A stretch of DNA of 64,000 bases from Candidatus Villigracilis vicinus (GTDB lineage Bacteria > Chloroflexota > Anaerolineae > Anaerolineales > Villigracilaceae): assembly GCA_016721315.1 (NCBI GenBank), contig JADKIL010000005.1, positions 310,001 through 374,000 on the forward strand, written 5' to 3'. The notes under the pieces were generated by a model. It was not told where the DNA came from and searched no databases. It saw nothing but the letters and a program-made list of their open reading frames with translations. Every line of letters begins with the position of its first letter. Position 1 is the stretch's first letter. This document shows, piece after piece, positions 17,192-26,386 of the stretch. A program made the translations under genes and the position numbers.

Positions 17192-17924
17192 GATTTTTTC
17201 TCGCAACTGCAAACACACTTAACCCATAAGGCAGCCCAAAACGGGAAACAAAAGGCGCCTCCCATGAAAGAATGCGCCTGAAAATTTCGTTGGTCCCGTC
17301 CAAGGTTAAGTCTGAGCGTTCACTACGCAACGGTGAGAAATGTTCGCCGAGCCTTTTTGCTACAGCCAGCGGGAATAACAAGGTATTCGCATACGAAAGA
17401 TGCACAATGTGAAATCCGCTTCCTTCCAGCAAAGACTTCAAAAGCCCTTTGGTATAACGTCTGCGCGTGTGGACACGCTCATCGTGTTGACCGCGCAGCC
17501 AGTCATAAGCGGGCAAGCGCATTAGAACATGTCCGCCGGGGAGGAGCACGCGGAAAAATTCTCGCAATGCGCAGGCTTCATCGGGCACGCCGCGTTCGTA
17601 CAAAACGTCGAAGCTGGTGACAAGGTCAAAGGAAGCAGGAGCAAGCGGCAGGTCCAGCACAGAAGCGCGGGCGAGGCGGGAGGCATTTCGTTTGCGGCTT
17701 AACGTCACCGCTTCAGCATATAAATCCACGCCGGTGACATCGCCATAGTCCGCCAGGTAGGTCGTCATGGCGGCACCGGTGCCACAACCTGCATCTAAAA
17801 TTTTCAATCTGCGTTTGGGTTGTATCTGGCGGAGGATCAATGCTTCTGTAATGGCAGCCATGCCAAGGTACCACCAATGGCGTTCCTCAGCTTGATACAT
17901 GATCTCGTATTCACGCGAGTCCAA
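17175..17924 (-). CDS. Class I SAM-dependent methyltransferase
   Basis: 249 residues. Motif I is ILDAGCGTGAAMTTYL, motif post-I VTGVDLYAEAV, and motif II ASFDLVTSFDVLYERG. The N-terminal REYEIMYQAEERHWWYLGM is the pattern seen in methyltransferases located in surface-glycan clusters. The start is TTG at 17924 with GAGG six bases upstream, nine bases after the preceding stop. The acceptor is unknown, plausibly a sugar or lipid carrier. Confidence 0.85.
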   Translation of the reverse strand: MDSREYEIMYQAEERHWWYLGMAAITEALILRQIQPKRRLKILDAGCGTGAAMTTYLADYGDVTGVDLYAEAVTLSRKRNASRLARASVLDLPLAPASFDLVTSFDVLYERGVPDEACALREFFRVLLPGGHVLMRLPAYDWLRGQHDERVHTRRRYTKGLLKSLLEGSGFHIVHLSYANTLLFPLAVAKRLGEHFSPLRSERSDLTLDGTNEIFRRILSWEAPFVSRFGLPYGLSVFAVARKNHEYRT

Positions 17925-17933
17925 TCTGCCTCG

Positions 17934-19904
17934 TTAAGGAACGACGTACATCAAGAGCATCTCTACATCGCAATCATATTGATAGTGCAAGTCGCCGCCA
18001 GGATGGGCACGCGCCCAAACTTCAAGCTCTTCGATACGGCTGGGAGGTGCAATGAGCACCTCATTGGAAATCGGGTTAAACGTATCCAAAAGTTCGGGCA
18101 CATTGATCACACTACGGCTTCGACTCAAGAAAGATGTCGAAGGGTGTGTACCGTGAATAAAAACTGCATCGCTCAATAGATAAATCTGCTGCTGGTTGTC
18201 AATCTCATATATTTGCGACCCCAAATACGAAGCAAACCGACCGGCGGTATTTTCGGCAAACCGGCAGCGCCCCACAAAATCGGCATAATATGTCCATAAA
18301 TTGAACACAACCAAACTTGAGAGGACGATGGAAGTTGAAACAACATACGCCTGTCGCTTCTGCTCCCAACCCAAGCCGAACATCTTCAATATTTCGTCCA
18401 AACCGATCGCAGCCATGATCATAGCCGAAGGCATTGCCATCAACATGCGATAAGAATCGGCAGAGGGCGGCAAAGCAAACACTCCAATGGCAACGGTTGC
18501 ACCCCAAAAGTACCCATATAAAAGCAGGTATGCCGGGTTTCTCAAGCGCCATAGGGCAATCCCCAACCCCGCCAGGAACATGGTGGTTGAAATCATACTT
18601 AACATTGGAGCAGGTGACCCATAGAAATCTATCGCAGGAAAGTAGATTAACGAAAGAAATGCATGCATCACACGCCCAACCAAGATCTCTACAGCGCTTT
18701 GCCCCGTAGACTGCATGGTTAATTCCAGCCAGCCTGATTGAAATGTTCCATCATTTCCCAGACGAGCGAAGAACTCATTCGGCTGCAAATAAATAAACAT
18801 TGCGCTTGGCAGCATCGTTACTACAAAACCGCCCCAAAAAGCGGACATCTGCGACAAGCGCTGTTTAAACCAATCACGATAGAAAATAAATCCTACCAAA
18901 GTAAAAACAACCAGCATACCCGCCACGACCTGAGCGGTCAAATAAACAGAAATGTGAACGGCAAGCAATGTCCCACCAAGAGCGGTTCGCCATGTCACAC
19001 GTTTTTTCAGACCACTCCATAAAAAATACAACTCAAGCGGCGCCAGCCATGTCCCTTGAATATACGCTACTGAAGCGATGCGGCTATAATGAATATGGGA
19101 GTGAGAAAATGCCACCAAAAACGCTGCCAATAAACCAATACGAGCCCCCCCTATTGAACGTCCCAAGAGATAAATACATGGAACTGCCAAGACACCACCA
19201 ATAGCAGGCAACAACCTTAAACCAAAGGGGGTAATTCCAAAGACCCTAAATGAGAAATTGATCAGCTGCAAGTAAATCGCGCCGAAGTTATCCCACGTTG
19301 CAAACGGATTGGTGAGAAGACCATTTACTGTATTTTGCGCCGCAAGCCCAACTGCACCTTCATCACCATCCAATACGCGTGGCAAACCGCCTAGTTTATA
19401 AAACCTAACAGCAAATGCCAAAAGAGTTATAAATAAAATCAAAAGGATTTCAGTTCTATTCTCTTTAAACCAGGCAAGGGCTGACGGCTTTATTACACTC
19501 GAATCCATTGAGGGTAAAAAAGCATACACATAACACACCACCCCCAATAACCATACCGTAATCACTGGAATATAATTAACTCTTGTAAAGATCGCAAAAA
19601 AATACGTTGCCAGCATCGCCAATGCCGAAAAGAGGGTTCCAGCCAGCACCCAGAAGACTCGCTCTGTAAAGACTAGAGAACCAGACCAGCGTTTCAAGAA
19701 TGAAAATTCAGGCATAATTTGGCTGGTGACCAAAATTAGAACCCCAATACCCGCCATCCATGTATAAGGAGGAAGAAAAAACGCCTCATCTGCCGGTTGA
19801 GAAAAAACCAAGAACTGGCTGATCAGAACGATATATACACCAATGAACGCGAAAAAACGGCGTATATTTAAAATATCACTCCCCACTAAGTCATGTTGTT
19901 TCAT
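17934..19904 (-). CDS. GT39/ArnT-like membrane glycosyltransferase
   Basis: 656 residues with about twelve membrane helices. The first outward loop carries the acidic pair expected of the active site (RVLDGDEGAVGLAAQ), followed by FGITPFGLRLLPAIGGVL and HSHIHYSRIASVAYIQ, all typical of the PMT/ArnT group that moves sugars from polyprenyl phosphate to proteins or lipids outside the membrane. A strong ribosome site (GGAGG) precedes the ATG. It is first in the operon with the methyltransferase, GT2, epimerase and aminotransferase. The acceptor is unknown. Confidence 0.85.
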   Translation of the reverse strand: MKQHDLVGSDILNIRRFFAFIGVYIVLISQFLVFSQPADEAFFLPPYTWMAGIGVLILVTSQIMPEFSFLKRWSGSLVFTERVFWVLAGTLFSALAMLATYFFAIFTRVNYIPVITVWLLGVVCYVYAFLPSMDSSVIKPSALAWFKENRTEILLILFITLLAFAVRFYKLGGLPRVLDGDEGAVGLAAQNTVNGLLTNPFATWDNFGAIYLQLINFSFRVFGITPFGLRLLPAIGGVLAVPCIYLLGRSIGGARIGLLAAFLVAFSHSHIHYSRIASVAYIQGTWLAPLELYFLWSGLKKRVTWRTALGGTLLAVHISVYLTAQVVAGMLVVFTLVGFIFYRDWFKQRLSQMSAFWGGFVVTMLPSAMFIYLQPNEFFARLGNDGTFQSGWLELTMQSTGQSAVEILVGRVMHAFLSLIYFPAIDFYGSPAPMLSMISTTMFLAGLGIALWRLRNPAYLLLYGYFWGATVAIGVFALPPSADSYRMLMAMPSAMIMAAIGLDEILKMFGLGWEQKRQAYVVSTSIVLSSLVVFNLWTYYADFVGRCRFAENTAGRFASYLGSQIYEIDNQQQIYLLSDAVFIHGTHPSTSFLSRSRSVINVPELLDTFNPISNEVLIAPPSRIEELEVWARAHPGGDLHYQYDCDVEMLLMYVVP

Positions 19905-20390
19905 AGTAAAGCCTCCTTCATCAGTTCAGTTTTGTATTAAAGATTATACCCACGAAATTGTTCAATTTCATTAACTCACCTTATACGATGTCACGGGTAA
20001 GCAGAGCGAAAAATTTCTGAGATTATCATAGAAACCTTTCGCTATCGCTCAGGGTGACATGCCAGGTGCGTAAGGTAAGTCATTAAGCATAATCTTTGCT
20101 CGTTATGCACATGACTTTCTCAAAATAAAACGGCAGGTTCTGAAGTTCGAGAAAAGGTTCGCTTAAACAATATACCTCTTGCATCAATGCTCTCGCCGCA
20201 GTCCCCGTCGGCGAGGACGCCGCCTTGAGCAAGGTAAAAATAGACTTTTAGAAGAAGTCTTATGTTCTATTCTCTAAAATTCCACCTGTTTTGTGCATTT
20301 CTTATCGCGGTTTTAATGCTCTGAGCAAAGCCACGTTGTTATAAAGACCCAACGTTAACAAATCTTCAAATTCATGTATAATTAAGGAAA
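19905..20390. other. Gene-free stretch upstream of the structured-RNA region
   Basis: No convincing ORF. It contains one copy of a CTTTCGCTATCGCTCAGGG-type repeat unit at about 20027-20062, also present in reverse near 52560, and a GC-rich inverted element around 20196-20225 (CCCCGTCGGCGAGGACGCCG). The GT39-operon promoter should lie in its left part but I cannot place it. Confidence 0.5.
20355..20382 (+). promoter_or_regulatory. Sigma-70-type promoter before the structured-RNA region
   Basis: TTAACA (20355-20360), 16 bases, TATAAT (20377-20382). Transcription would begin near 20389, about 345 bases before the recX start. Confidence 0.6.
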
Positions 20391-20680
20391 TCTTTAAACA
20401 CTTCCCGCCGCCTTTTGCGGTCTTGGCTTTGAAACTAACTGGAAAATTCGAGCACGATCCTCCCCCGGTTTTGGGAGTTATTTTGTGAAGTCTGCCCAGG
20501 ATAAAACATTGAACACGAACCTGGCTTCACCCTAAAATCTACAAGTGCCGAACGTGACGGAACCCAGTCACGGAATTCGACCTATCTCCGGAAACGCCTC
20601 TTTTGCGACCCCGGAGCCTGGTACCCTAACCCAGACCTTTTCGCAGCCGAGACCGATTCTGTCGGGCATCTCGGCTGTGT
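20389..20680 (+). ncRNA. Candidate structured RNA or long leader, family unknown
   Basis: A promoter-led, gene-free stretch with a chain of hairpins: CTCCC/GGGAG (20460-20477); GTGAAG..CCAGG with CCTGG..CTTCAC (20485-20530); CGTGAC/GTCACG with an eight-base loop (20553-20572); CTCCGG/CCGGAG enclosing CGC/GCG (20586-20616); and CAGCCGAGA/TCTCGGCTG enclosing CCGA/TCGG (20644-20677). The last is followed by TGTGTGTTT and could terminate. It lacks the marks I know for tmRNA, RNase P RNA and SRP RNA (no GGAAGGAAGCAG-type loop). It may be a free small RNA or a leader controlling recX-rny. Confidence 0.5.
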
Positions 20681-20709
20681 GTGTTTAAAAGGTTTTGTAG
20701 CAAAAGCGA

Positions 20710-20728
20710 GTCACGCAAAAAGCGTGAC
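20710..20728 (+). repeat. Hairpin GTCACGC-AAAAA-GCGTGAC next to the recX start
   Basis: A perfect seven-bp stem with a five-A loop, ending four bases before ATG 20733. It occupies the place where a ribosome site would be. Confidence 0.6.
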
Positions 20729-20732
20729 CTAC

Positions 20733-21392
20733 ATGAACATGAAGAAAATAACCGCTCTCGAAGTGCAAAAGAAGAATCCCAATCGGGTGAATGTTCACCT
20801 TGACGGGGAATTCGCCTTCGGACTGGCGCGCATCACCGCCGTATGGCTCAAAGTCGGAGACACGCTCAGCGATGAGAAACTCGCCGCCCTGCAAGCCGAA
20901 GATGCGCGTGAAAAAGCACTGCAACAGGCGCTGCTCTTCCTTAGTTACCGCGCCCGTTCGGAGAAAGAGATACGGCAGAACCTGAAAAAGCACGAATATC
21001 CCGAAGACGCCATCGAATACACGATGACCCGCCTCCGCGATAACAGGCTCGCCAACGATAATGAATTTGCCCATGCGTGGGTCGAAAATCGCAGTACATT
21101 CCGCCCACGCAGCCGCCGCGCACTGACGATGGAACTTCGTCAAAAAGGGCTCGACGAGGAAACGGTAAAAGAAGCCGTTGCCAATATCGATGAAGAAGCC
21201 CTGGCGTATGAAACAGCCCGAAAACGGGCACCCAGATTCAAAAGTCTGGAATGGAGCGAGTTTCGCAAGAAACTTTCCGAACATCTTGCCAGGCGCGGCT
21301 TCCCCTACTCTGTAGTTACGTCCGTTGTCACCCGCATTTGGAACGAGACGCATACAGAGGAAACGAAATACGAAGATGAGGAATTGACATGA
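20733..21392 (+). CDS. recX: Regulatory protein RecX
   Basis: About 219 residues. RecX binds RecA filaments and inhibits them. The repeated three-helix units are visible: ALQQALLFLSYRARSEKEI, LKKHEYPEDAIEYTMTRL, LANDNEFAHAWVENR, FRPRSRRALTMELRQKGL, and a last unit ARRGFPYSVVTSVV. The open frame runs upstream to 20679, but MNMKKITALEV at ATG 20733 (or ATG 20739) fits the family start. No ribosome site is seen, and a hairpin lies directly before the start. The stop overlaps the rny start by four bases (ATGA), so rny is coupled to it. Confidence 0.85.
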   Translation: MNMKKITALEVQKKNPNRVNVHLDGEFAFGLARITAVWLKVGDTLSDEKLAALQAEDAREKALQQALLFLSYRARSEKEIRQNLKKHEYPEDAIEYTMTRLRDNRLANDNEFAHAWVENRSTFRPRSRRALTMELRQKGLDEETVKEAVANIDEEALAYETARKRAPRFKSLEWSEFRKKLSEHLARRGFPYSVVTSVVTRIWNETHTEETKYEDEELT

Positions 21393-22918
21393 ATCCGATC
21401 ATCATAATTTTGATAAATATTGTGGCTCTGCTCGTGGGTGCTGCAGCGGGATATTTCTTTCACCGCTATCAGGTAGACCGCGCCGCCAAGGCACGTCAGG
21501 AACGGGCTGATGATATTCTAAAAGCCGCCCAGACCCAGGCAAACATGATCGTGAAAGGTGCGCAAGATAACGCCACCAAGATCATCCAGGCTGCCGAAAG
21601 CGAGATCAAGGAACGCCGTATCGAGTTGAACCGCGATACTGAGCGCCTTGAAAAACGCCGCTCTGAAGTGGACAGCCGCTACGATAAGATCGAACAGCGC
21701 GAACAGAACCTCAATCGCCGCCAGTCACAGATCGACAAACGCTATAACGAAGCCGAAAAACTGCACGAAGATCAAATGAAGAAGCTCGAAGAGATCGCGC
21801 AGATGACCCCGGAAGAAGCGCGCAAGGACCTCTTTGCCGCCGTTGAAAAAGAAGCTCGCGGCGACATGGCGCGCATCATCCGTCAGATCGAAGCGGAAGC
21901 GCGTGAAGAAGGCGAGAAGCGTGCCCGCAAACTCATAGCGGATGCCATTCAGCGCGTCGCTTCTGAACACGTGGCGGAAGTCACCCGCGCCGTGGTGACC
22001 CTGCCCAGCGAAGAAATGAAGGGTCGTATCGTTGGTCGCAACGGACGCAACATCAAAGCCTTCGAACAAGCCGCCGGTGTGGATGTGATCGTGGACGATA
22101 CGCCCGATTCCGTCACCGTTTCCTGCTTCGACTCGGTCCGCCGTGAAATTGCGCGCCGCGCACTCTCCAAGCTCATCCTCGATGGACGCATTCACCCTGC
22201 ACACATCGAAAAAGTTATTGAAGACGAAACCCGTGCCGTTGATAAGATTATCAATGAAGCAGGCGAACAAGCCGCGTACGATGCCAACGTGTCTGGCATA
22301 CATCCTGAAGTCCTGCGTATGATGGGTCGCCTCAAGTTCCGTACCTCGTATGGTCAGAATCAACTCGCTCACGCAGTGGAAGTTTCCAAGCTGGCGGGCA
22401 TCCTCGCCGCTGAGATCGGTGCGAATGTAGAGTTGTCTAAGATGGGCGGCTTCCTGCACGACATCGGCAAAGCCATGGATCACAATCAGGAAGGCACGCA
22501 CGCCGGTCTCGGTGCGGAATTCTGTAAACGCTATGGGGTCAACCCCATTGTGGTGAATGCCATCGCTTCTCACCACCATGAAGTGGATCAGGAAACTGTG
22601 GAAGCCATTATCGCCGAAGCCGCCGATGCCATTTCTGGCGCCCGCCCCGGCGCCCGCCGCGAAGACCTCGAAGCCTACATCAAACGCATCCGTTCGCTCG
22701 AAGAAATGTCCATGTCCTTCGACGGTGTTCAGCAAGCCTTCGCCATTCAGGCAGGACGCGAAGTGCGCATCATCGTCAAGCCGGAAGCGATCGACGATCT
22801 CGGCTCCACCCGCCTTGCACGCGACATCGCCAAGAAGATCGAAGAGACCATGCAGTACCCCGGTCAGATCCGTGTGACGGTCATCCGCGAGACTCGGGCG
22901 ACTGAATACGCCAAATAA
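21389..22918 (+). CDS. rny: Ribonuclease Y
   Basis: 509 residues, normal for RNase Y, a membrane-bound endoribonuclease that starts mRNA decay. Order of parts: N-terminal membrane helix (residues 2-22), a long charged coiled coil (about 25-190), a KH RNA-binding domain (IVGRNGRNIKAFEQAAGVDV, from about residue 211), and an HD domain with the metal site GGFLHDIGKAMD. The C-terminal family end (YPGQIRVTVIRETRATEYAK) is intact. It is translationally coupled to recX. Confidence 0.95.
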   Translation: MNPIIIILINIVALLVGAAAGYFFHRYQVDRAAKARQERADDILKAAQTQANMIVKGAQDNATKIIQAAESEIKERRIELNRDTERLEKRRSEVDSRYDKIEQREQNLNRRQSQIDKRYNEAEKLHEDQMKKLEEIAQMTPEEARKDLFAAVEKEARGDMARIIRQIEAEAREEGEKRARKLIADAIQRVASEHVAEVTRAVVTLPSEEMKGRIVGRNGRNIKAFEQAAGVDVIVDDTPDSVTVSCFDSVRREIARRALSKLILDGRIHPAHIEKVIEDETRAVDKIINEAGEQAAYDANVSGIHPEVLRMMGRLKFRTSYGQNQLAHAVEVSKLAGILAAEIGANVELSKMGGFLHDIGKAMDHNQEGTHAGLGAEFCKRYGVNPIVVNAIASHHHEVDQETVEAIIAEAADAISGARPGARREDLEAYIKRIRSLEEMSMSFDGVQQAFAIQAGREVRIIVKPEAIDDLGSTRLARDIAKKIEETMQYPGQIRVTVIRETRATEYAK

Positions 22919-22944
22919 CCCTTACAGGCTGGTTACGAATGCCC

Positions 22945-22998
22945 AAACCCATCCCCCAGAGTGCTAAAATAAACGCACCTGCCGGGATGGGTTTTTAT
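22945..22998 (+). terminator. Probable terminator of recX-rny
   Basis: AAACCCATCC (22945-22954) pairs with GGATGGGTTT (22985-22994), with a long 30-base loop and a T-rich end. The long loop lowers confidence. Confidence 0.5.
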
Positions 22999-23038
22999 TA
23001 TTCTTCGTCCTCATCCCAAAGGTAGAGGCGAAAAGGTC

Positions 23039-26000
23039 ATGGCAAAAACCAAGGCACCGAATATTGCAAAAAAGGGGAAAACCGCAGCAAAGCAAGGGGC
23101 GGCTCTAAAATCGTCCGTTAAGACAGTGAAGCCCCGAACCGGTAAAAAGAATGCTCTCAGCATTGCAAAACGGGCTGCCGCTCTGGAGCAGCAGAATGAG
23201 TATCTCGCCTTACTTAATGAAGTGACCATGACGATTCTGCTCTCGGGGGATTTTGATACCATTCTACGTGAGCTGGCAAAGAATATGGCGCGGCTTACCA
23301 ATGCCGATGACTGCTACATCACTCTTTGGGATGAGGAAAGAAACCTGACCATTCCACAGGAAACCACTGCGATCCTGAATACTCCCTACTCGGAAGACCA
23401 ACTTCCCAGCTCTCACAGCATGACGGCATCTGTATTAAGATCTGGCCACACCTTAACAGCCGATGATGTTTTCAACTCGCCGTACATAGATAGTGAGATC
23501 GCCCGGCATTATCCTGCCCGCTCTGTAATGGGCGCTCCGCTCATCGTGCGCAAACACAAATTAGGCGCGGCGATCATTGCCTTTAATACTCCTCATCACT
23601 TTACACAAGAAGAAGTCAAGCGCGCGGAATACGCTGCTGGGCACATCGCTGTGGCGGTCTGGAATGCCCAGCAAGATATTGAGATTAAGAAAAGGCTGAA
23701 GGAACAGCAAACACTCGCGCGTATTACAACGGCCTTGAGTCAAACTGAACGGATCGGACTTGCCAACCTGCTCAAATTGATCGTCGACTCTTCCCGAGAC
23801 TTGATCGCAAACGCCCAACAAGCAGTTATCCACCTGGTGGATCAGGAAAAAAACTTCCTGATCCCCAAAGCCGTTTCAGGCATCGAGATCACCGAAGACA
23901 ACAAGAGTAAGATGCGTATCGGCGAAGGGGTTGCCGGGCAGGTGATCACGGACGAGCAAAGCATCTATATTCCGGATATCCAAAACGATGAACGCTATAT
24001 CAATCTGTCTGCCAATATCAATTATCGTTCCATGATCGTGGCGCCGGTTTCCAGCGGCAGCCAAAAACTCGGGACCATCAGCATCCAAAGCCGAAAGACT
24101 CATGCCTTTTCCAGAAACGATATCAGCCTGTTAAATGAACTTAGTCAACAGGCTGCCATTGCCATTGAAAATGCCCGCCTTTATGCTGCCGTCCAGCAGG
24201 AGTTGGCAGAGCGTATTTATGCAGAAACAGCGCTACGCAGCAGCGAAGAACGCTACCGCAGTGTATCCGAAGACATCCCTGCCATGATCTGTCGCTTCCA
24301 AGCCGATGGAACCCTGACCTATGTCAATCAATTTTATAGTCAGTTCTTTGGCAAAAAACAATACGAATTCACGAACATCAATCTCTTCTCTCTAATCGAA
24401 GATGAAGAAGAGAGAGCCAAGGTCAAATCAAAATACCTTTCTTTAACACAGGAAAACCCATTTACCATCTACGAAGTGAATGAAACCAACAGCCGGGGTG
24501 AAAAGCGCTGGGTGCAATGGATCGACCGCATGATCTACCACAAAGACAATGAGAATGTGGAATACCAAGCCATCGGTATGGATATCACCGAGCGTAAATT
24601 GGCGGAGCTCGAACGTGAACGACTCTTAAAAGCCGAACACGTACAACGCCTGCGCGCTGAGACCAGCGCCGATGCCACGCTTGCGCTTGTCTCGCACACT
24701 GAAACCGATAAGGTTCTAAATGAGATCCTGCATCAGGTGCAAAAACTACTTCCCGGCTGCGCAGCAAATATCGCCTTGCTGGAAGGAGATATACTGCGAA
24801 CTGCCGCATGGCTGGGATATGAAAACCGCGGCGAGGAAGGTTTCAAAAACCTGATCAAACGCACTTCCATGTTCCCGGTCGAACAACAAGTCATGCAGGA
24901 CCCGCGCCCACTACTGGTCGCAGATACGCATCAAGATCCAAACTGGAAAATCCTGCCCGGGCTGGAATGGATCCGCTCAAACTTAAGCATCCCGCTCATG
25001 TGGAATAACGAAATGCTGGGCTTGTTGTATATCGACGAAGATACCCCCAACAAAGTGACAGAAGAAACCGCCAATCTTCTCAAACCGCTGGTCAACGCCA
25101 CCACGGTTGCACTGGAAAGCTCCATTCTGATCGAGACCACACGCCAGGCGCTAAAAGAGACCAGCGCCCTTTATCGTATCAATCAAGGCTTGGTTGCCCT
25201 TGAAACCGACGAGCTTCTAAAAGATGCCGTGGAACTCCTAAAGAATAATTTTGATTATTATCATGTTCAAGTCTTCGTCATTGACCCGGTCACTGAAAAT
25301 TTCATTCTCAAAGCCGCAAGTGGAGAGATCGGGAAGAGACTGGTGGAAGCCGGGCACGAACTACGCGCCGGGGCAGGTATCATTGGATATGCCGCTGAAA
25401 CCGGCATGCCGTTCTTTACCAACAATGTAGAAGAGGTCGTTTTCTTTATGTTCGATCCTTACCTGCCAGAAACCAAAGCAGAGATGGCCATCCCCGTTCG
25501 AAACGGAGAAAAATTGTATGGCATCCTCGACATTCAACAAACCACCGCAAAACCCTTCACGCCCAGAGACCAGCAACTGGTCATCACAGTCGCAGACCAA
25601 CTTGCCGTGGCACTCCACAAAGCAGAGTTATACAAAGATCTGCAAACCGCTTTACAGCAGGAAAAAAATATTCGCAACCAATTGGTACAAAATGAACGGC
25701 TTGCCATCATGGGGCGACTGCTCGCTTCGGTATCACATGAATTGAACAACCCTCTGCAAGCCATTCAAAACGCCCTATTCCTCTTGAAGGAAGAAAAAGG
25801 GCTTTCGCAACAGGGCTTGAACGACCTCGATATCGTACTCGCCGAATCTGAGCGCATGGCAGCATTGATCGAGCGTCTGCGCACCACCTACCGCCCGCCT
25901 CAGGCAGAGGAACTACAGCCTACGTACATCAATAACATTATTGAAGACGTTTACGCCCTGCTCGCCACCCACCTGCGCAAGAATGAAGTCGTCTTTGAAT

Positions 26001-26386
26001 TCCACCCGCAAACTGATTTGCCGCCCATCATGGCACTACCGGACCAGATCCGTCAGGTGGCACTGAACCTGATGATCAATGCCGTGGAAGCCATGCCCAA
26101 TGGCGGCAGTCTGACTGTAGATACCCATTACCTGCGCGCATCAAACGAGGTTAAGTTGTCCGTTTCGGACATGGGAGCAGGGATTTCTCCTGCAATCCTG
26201 CCTTCCATTTTCAACCCATTCGTCACAAATAAAAAACGCGGAACGGGCATTGGTTTGACGATCTCACATGACATTGTCATCAAACACAGAGGTCGTATTA
26301 CTGCCGAAAACAACCAAGGCAAACCCGGCGCCACATTCAACGTGTGGCTGCCCGTGGAACAACCTCTCTCGGCGGAGATCGAATGA
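23039..26386 (+). CDS. Soluble multi-GAF/PAS sensor histidine kinase
   Basis: 1115 residues without membrane helices. Rough domain order: basic N-terminal tail (1-45), GAF (55-205), GAF (230-385), PAS with PAC (395-525), GAF (550-690), GAF (700-860), HisKA with H900 in LLASVSHELNNPLQ, and HATPase ending near 1105 (N box NLMINAVEAMPNGG, G box KKRGTGIGLTISHDIV). The H box is of the His-Glu-Leu-Asn-Asn-Pro type. It should respond to small molecules or redox state through its GAF domains. The regulator gene starts inside its stop codon (ATGA), so the pair form a two-component system. Confidence 0.9.
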   Translation: MAKTKAPNIAKKGKTAAKQGAALKSSVKTVKPRTGKKNALSIAKRAAALEQQNEYLALLNEVTMTILLSGDFDTILRELAKNMARLTNADDCYITLWDEERNLTIPQETTAILNTPYSEDQLPSSHSMTASVLRSGHTLTADDVFNSPYIDSEIARHYPARSVMGAPLIVRKHKLGAAIIAFNTPHHFTQEEVKRAEYAAGHIAVAVWNAQQDIEIKKRLKEQQTLARITTALSQTERIGLANLLKLIVDSSRDLIANAQQAVIHLVDQEKNFLIPKAVSGIEITEDNKSKMRIGEGVAGQVITDEQSIYIPDIQNDERYINLSANINYRSMIVAPVSSGSQKLGTISIQSRKTHAFSRNDISLLNELSQQAAIAIENARLYAAVQQELAERIYAETALRSSEERYRSVSEDIPAMICRFQADGTLTYVNQFYSQFFGKKQYEFTNINLFSLIEDEEERAKVKSKYLSLTQENPFTIYEVNETNSRGEKRWVQWIDRMIYHKDNENVEYQAIGMDITERKLAELERERLLKAEHVQRLRAETSADATLALVSHTETDKVLNEILHQVQKLLPGCAANIALLEGDILRTAAWLGYENRGEEGFKNLIKRTSMFPVEQQVMQDPRPLLVADTHQDPNWKILPGLEWIRSNLSIPLMWNNEMLGLLYIDEDTPNKVTEETANLLKPLVNATTVALESSILIETTRQALKETSALYRINQGLVALETDELLKDAVELLKNNFDYYHVQVFVIDPVTENFILKAASGEIGKRLVEAGHELRAGAGIIGYAAETGMPFFTNNVEEVVFFMFDPYLPETKAEMAIPVRNGEKLYGILDIQQTTAKPFTPRDQQLVITVADQLAVALHKAELYKDLQTALQQEKNIRNQLVQNERLAIMGRLLASVSHELNNPLQAIQNALFLLKEEKGLSQQGLNDLDIVLAESERMAALIERLRTTYRPPQAEELQPTYINNIIEDVYALLATHLRKNEVVFEFHPQTDLPPIMALPDQIRQVALNLMINAVEAMPNGGSLTVDTHYLRASNEVKLSVSDMGAGISPAILPSIFNPFVTNKKRGTGIGLTISHDIVIKHRGRITAENNQGKPGATFNVWLPVEQPLSAEIE

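Noticed and set aside
20560..20580. GGAATTCGACC, which resembles a tRNA T-arm
   Set aside because: No anticodon arm, D-arm or acceptor stem can be built around it.
21725..22735. A 336-residue open frame on the minus strand inside rny
   Set aside because: The composition is that of an antisense shadow (rich in Phe, His, Gly, Val), no ribosome site or family pattern, and rny on the other strand is certain.
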